In this document: piece after piece, positions 62,801 to 64,000 of the stretch
Layout: each line of letters begins with the position of its first letter
Position numbering within the stretch: position 1 is the stretch's first letter
NCBI GenBank assembly: GCA_026770575.1
Contig: MU657202.1
Span: 22,404-86,403, forward strand
Length of the DNA: 64,000 nucleotides
Source of the DNA: Pelagophyceae sp. CCMP2097
Lineage: Eukaryota > Sar > Pelagophyceae
Direction of reading: 5' to 3'
The notes under the pieces: generated by a model
What the model was told of the DNA's origin: nothing
The model's input: only the letters and a program-made list of their open reading frames with translations
Databases searched by the model: none
Made by a program: the position numbers and the translations under genes

Positions 62801-64000
62801 CGACATTTTGACCATGTCGTGCCTCGGCGACGCGACGTTCGAGGCCTCGGACGCTGCCTGCCTCGTCAACACGGTCATCGACGGCAACGTCTTGGACGGC
62901 ACCTTTACGCTCGCCGGCTCTGACGTGTTGAAGTTCGACGCCTCAGCCGCCCAAGTCCAAAGAGCTCTGTCGGAGACGTACGCCGGCATCGTCGAGGTGA
63001 CGCGCGAGGGCCCGGACCCGCAGCGCGGGTACGCCTGGGCGGTGACGTTTGTCGAGTACGTTGGGAATGCCCCTCAGCTGACGTCGGTAGCGTCGTTGAC
63101 GGGCGCGGGCGCGTCTTTGGCCGTGTCCACGCGCGTCCAGGGCAACGAGCTCGGCGGCACGTTTGGCGTGCGCACGACCAAGGGCTTTGCTACGGAGCAG
63201 CTGCCGTTCTCGGCGACGGCGAAGCAGCTCGAGGCGGCGCTCAAGGCCCTGCCCTTGGTCGGCAGCGTCGCAGTGACCAAGTCCGGAGACGTCTCCACAG
63301 AGTACGGCGCCGTCTTCCGCGTCACTTTCAGCACGGCGGGCTTGGGAGACGTCGACTTGCTCATCCCGGAGACGTTTGCGTTGGCTGGCGTTGGGGCGTC
63401 GATCAAGGCGCGCGAGGTCGTCAAGGGCTCCGTCGCGACGGGCACGCGCCTGGCGGTGGCCTTTGAGGCGCCGCGCGAGTGCTCCGAGTCGCAGGTGACG
63501 GCGGGCAGCTGCGGGTCTGAAGTGCTTTATTACGAGATTCAGACGTCAACGGCCGCGGCCTTTGACGGCAACGACGTCACCAACGACGTCGTCCAAGTCG
63601 ACACGGCCCTGCAGACGGTGCGCATCGGTGCCGCGACGTTTGACCGCCGCACAGACGACTTTGAGACGCCGGGCGTCTCCGGACACTTCCGCCTGGCGTA
63701 CCAAGGCGCTGTCTCCGTCGCTCTAGAGGCGTCCGCGTCCGCGGAGACGGTGCGCCACGCTCTGGAGTCTTTGCAGGGCGTCGGCACTGTCAAGGTGGTG
63801 CGCGCTCGCGCGCCGCGCCTGGCGGCCTCGGCGAGCTGCGTCGCCACCGCGGGCTTCCCGACGATTTACTGCGCTTCCTTGACCGCGTCGAATGCGCCGC
63901 AGCCGGCGGATCTGATCTACGTCGGCGGCTCGTGGTACCGCGTCGGTATCTCCTATGCGCCGGGCGGCGACGCGCGCACGATTCCTTTGGCGACGGACAC
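14816..64000 (+). CDS. Giant secreted EVQ/FN3/filamin/PA14 protein, partial
   Basis: Exon 1 (14816-15003) encodes M-R-E-A-R-R then a hydrophobic core (M-F-A-L-F-A-A-V-A-L-H-S-A-A-A), a good signal peptide, and the first half of an FN3 domain. A 49-nt GTAAGT...TAG intron splits the Glu codon of Y-L-V-E-W-D. Exon 2 opens at 15053 and its frame has no stop to 64000: 48,948 nt, at least 16,378 residues, with the 3' end outside the window. Content is nearly all beta modules: about 70 copies of a ~100-residue EVQ module (E-V-Q...G-T-F-x-L-x-F-x-G...A-L-E-x-L-x-x-I-G-x-V-x-V...W-T-V-T-F...G-D-V-P-L-L), about 25-30 FN3 domains, filamin repeats and three PA14 domains. N-glycosylation sequons (N-V-T, N-A-T) are plentiful. 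No membrane segment is seen in the window. A surface or matrix adhesin is the likely role; this is inference. Counts are by eye. Confidence 0.93.
15004..15052 (+). other. Only visible intron of the giant gene (49 nt)
   Basis: The donor GTAAGT follows ...G-T-C-G-A and the acceptor is GCGTAG before GTGGGAC. Joining gives GA|G (Glu) then Trp-Asp-Thr-Asn, completing the FN3 signature L-V-E-W-D-T. Without splicing the frame would stop at TAA in 15005-15007. Size fits the other short introns in the window. Confidence 0.9.
15078..15212 (+). repeat. 13-residue EVQ repeat array 1
   Basis: Codons for E-V-Q start at 15078, 15120, 15159 and 15198 (spacing 42, 39 and 39 nt), giving units such as EVQNVITSAEAVR. 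The array leads into the first full EVQ module. Confidence 0.85.
15213..19270 (+). other. Giant protein: N-terminal EVQ module run
   Basis: Roughly ten EVQ modules follow one another. W-T-V-T-F-type strands lie near 15450, 15724, 16045, 16563, 16806, 17114, 18260, 18595 and 18910. One FN3 interrupts the run near 17403-17570 (E-P-T-N-V-S-L then Y-R-V-E-Y-A-D), after an end-of-FN3 strand at ~17340 (Y-Y-F-R-V-L-A-V-N-A-L-G). Each module has the helix A-L-E-x-L between two beta parts, so the fold is alpha/beta sandwich-like rather than pure immunoglobulin. Confidence 0.75.
19275..20200 (+). other. Giant protein: three consecutive FN3 domains
   Basis: FN3 signatures are seen at 19280-19615 (V-T-V-A-W-D-R-P-T-V-D-G-G then Y-R-F-L-V-R-A-V-N), 19650-19985 (V-D-V-R-W-R-A-P then Y-R-F-Y-V-Q-A-V-N-A-K-G) and from 20000 (T-K-W-A-P-P then G-Y-R-L-F-M-Y). 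The first two lack an inserted EVQ module and show what the uninterrupted domain looks like in this protein; the third runs into an EVQ segment at K-Q-E-V-Q-R. Confidence 0.75.
20200..22780 (+). other. Giant protein: EVQ modules before the filamin block
   Basis: EVQ modules are centred on V-T-F strands near 20410, 20702, 21275, 21765, 22101, 22380 and 22640. One end-of-FN3 segment lies near 20880 (Y-A-F-K-V-Q-P-V-N-L-A-G-R-G). The G-D-V-P/G-D-L-P turn after the V-T-F strand is present in most. Confidence 0.7.
22887..23300 (+). other. PA14 domain 1
   Basis: Residues ~2675-2812. It starts G-G-I-S-G-E-Y-Y and contains V-S-I-R-W-S-G-K-V, the central A-D-D-G-I-R-V-Y-L-D (PA14 hallmark D-D-G-x-R-x-x-x-x) and V-E-Y-K-E-E-T-G-A-A-S-V-N-V-E-W. 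In other proteins PA14 is a beta-barrel often involved in carbohydrate binding and adhesion. Confidence 0.85.
26886..27400 (+). other. PA14 domain 2
   Basis: Residues ~4008-4179. It starts G-G-L-L-A-T-Y-Y-K and contains F-S-A-R-W-L-G-K-V, the core K-T-D-G-G-V-R-L-A-V-G-G-K and S-V-E-Y-V-H...A-Y-F-E-L-S-W. It is longer than the other two because of a Cys-containing insert near 26990-27010. Confidence 0.8.
30915..31350 (+). other. PA14 domain 3
   Basis: Residues ~5351-5496. It starts G-G-L-Q-G-S-Y-Y-N-N-R-W and contains V-S-V-R-W-T-G-Y-V, the core V-N-D-G-A-R-L-F-V-N-G and M-E-W-R-E-T-T-G-N-A-V-A-R-L-L-W. It is very like PA14 domain 1 in length and opening, suggesting an internal duplication. 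Confidence 0.85.
31390..53240 (+). other. Giant protein: alternating FN3 and EVQ region
   Basis: FN3 domains recur with V-E-W-D-type strands near 31507, 32600, 33488, 34975, 36670, 38560, 39700, 42930, 44140, 47100, 50220, 51220, 52460, 52820 and 53155, among others. In many, an EVQ module starts right after the V-E-W-D strand, and the FN3 resumes after it with Y-x-V-R-V-A-A-x-N-x-x-G-x-G. Small G-D-x-I-R-V-G-G units occur here too (for example 33045, 37385, 40525, 41490, 44350, 45480, 48630, 49100, 51590). A Gly-rich linker lies at 52288-52335. Confidence 0.75.
53262..53552 (+). repeat. 13-residue EVQ repeat array 2 (eight units)
   Basis: From 53262 to 53538 there are seven complete units, each beginning E-[VIT]-[QV]: EVQSLRATTVVTN, EVQTVRTVVDGVD, EVVTITTSADDVQA, EVQTVTTTAVDID, EVQSLALSATVRN, EIQVVRTAVESLA and ETQRITVAADAQA. 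An eighth start follows (E-V-Q-T-I-G-F). The period is 39 nt except one unit of 42. The array sits between the last FN3 and a long EVQ-only region. Confidence 0.9.
53560..61600 (+). other. Giant protein: C-proximal EVQ-rich region
   Basis: EVQ modules are mostly uninterrupted by FN3, with V-T-F-type strands near 53970, 54676, 55036, 55464, 55785, 56272, 56805, 57210, 57560, 58420, 59380, 59824, 60240 and 61083. Several contain the G-D/E-x-I-R-x-G unit (54310, 57980, 58140, 58915, 59610). Modules here are more diverged and richer in Cys than those near the N terminus. An end-of-FN3 strand appears near 61520 (Y-S-V-R-V-A-A-R-N-V-F-G). Confidence 0.65.
61653..61745 (+). repeat. 13-residue EVQ repeat array 3
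   Basis: E-V-Q codons start at 61653, 61692 and 61731, exactly 39 nt apart (EVQSLTLGARHVD, EVQVVTTKAETIF, EVQEITVAAP). The last unit becomes the first strand of the next EVQ module. Confidence 0.85.
61746..64000 (+). other. Giant protein: final visible EVQ modules
   Basis: About four to five modules, with strands near 62080, 62465, 62770, 63040 and 63320, and a further partial one from ~63600 that carries a G-D-like unit (D-L-I-Y-V-G-G-S-W-Y-R-V near 63910). The frame is still open at the last base, so the protein continues beyond the window. Confidence 0.7.

Noticed and set aside
15021..63847. Many long minus-strand and shifted-frame ORFs across the giant gene (for example 55164-57335 minus)
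   Set aside because: They are Arg/Val/His-rich or low-complexity shadows of a GC-rich repetitive coding frame, several start at GTG or TTG, and none shows a recognisable domain.

Overview
This is nuclear DNA of a GC-rich eukaryotic microalga, most likely a photosynthetic stramenopile (pelagophyte-like). The sequence supports this with spliced genes carrying short GT-AG introns (41-178 nt, often GTGAG/GTGCG donors and TAG or CAG acceptors), a plastid-lipid-associated protein with an N-terminal leader, a WAT1/EamA-type transporter, a tubby protein and a histone H4 fragment. The species assignment is an inference.

Positions 1-4243 are repeat-rich and nearly gene-free. They hold a decayed BED zinc-finger (hAT-like) relic between two clusters of a 9-bp palindrome, a roughly 360-bp inverted-repeat element flanked by TA, several other foldbacks, and one doubtful ORF (2208-2840). 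Positions 4244-10394 are a compact block of four spliced genes on the minus strand: a NUDT22-like Nudix protein, a WAT1-type DMT transporter, a protein with spaced Trp helical repeats (Sfi1-like), and a PAP/fibrillin. I rebuilt their exons by hand; every junction is GT-AG and every spliced length is divisible by three. The transporter stop codon and the proposed NUDT22-like start overlap as ATGA. A textbook 115-bp MITE with 14-bp terminal repeats and a 10-bp target duplication lies at 9060-9174. Positions 10903-13944 carry two plus-strand genes, a tubby-domain protein and a helical three-membrane-segment protein. Between them are two direct repeats that enclose a 17-codon histone H4 fragment.

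From 14816 to the window edge (64000) there is one gene. A 188-nt first exon encodes a signal peptide and half an FN3 domain. A 49-nt intron follows, and then a reading frame that stays open for 48,948 nt and runs off the window. At least 16,378 residues are encoded. The protein is a secreted or surface giant built from a roughly 100-residue 'EVQ' beta module (about 70 by eye), fibronectin type III domains (about 25-30), filamin-type repeats, three PA14 domains, and small 'GDxIRVGG' modules. EVQ modules appear to be inserted into FN3 domains, and the GD modules into EVQ modules. Three places hold arrays of a 13-residue repeat beginning E-V-Q with an exact 39-nt period. I cannot name the EVQ module and consider this gene the main candidate for an undescribed system, probably an adhesive or cell-covering matrix protein. 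Its role is inferred only from its domains.
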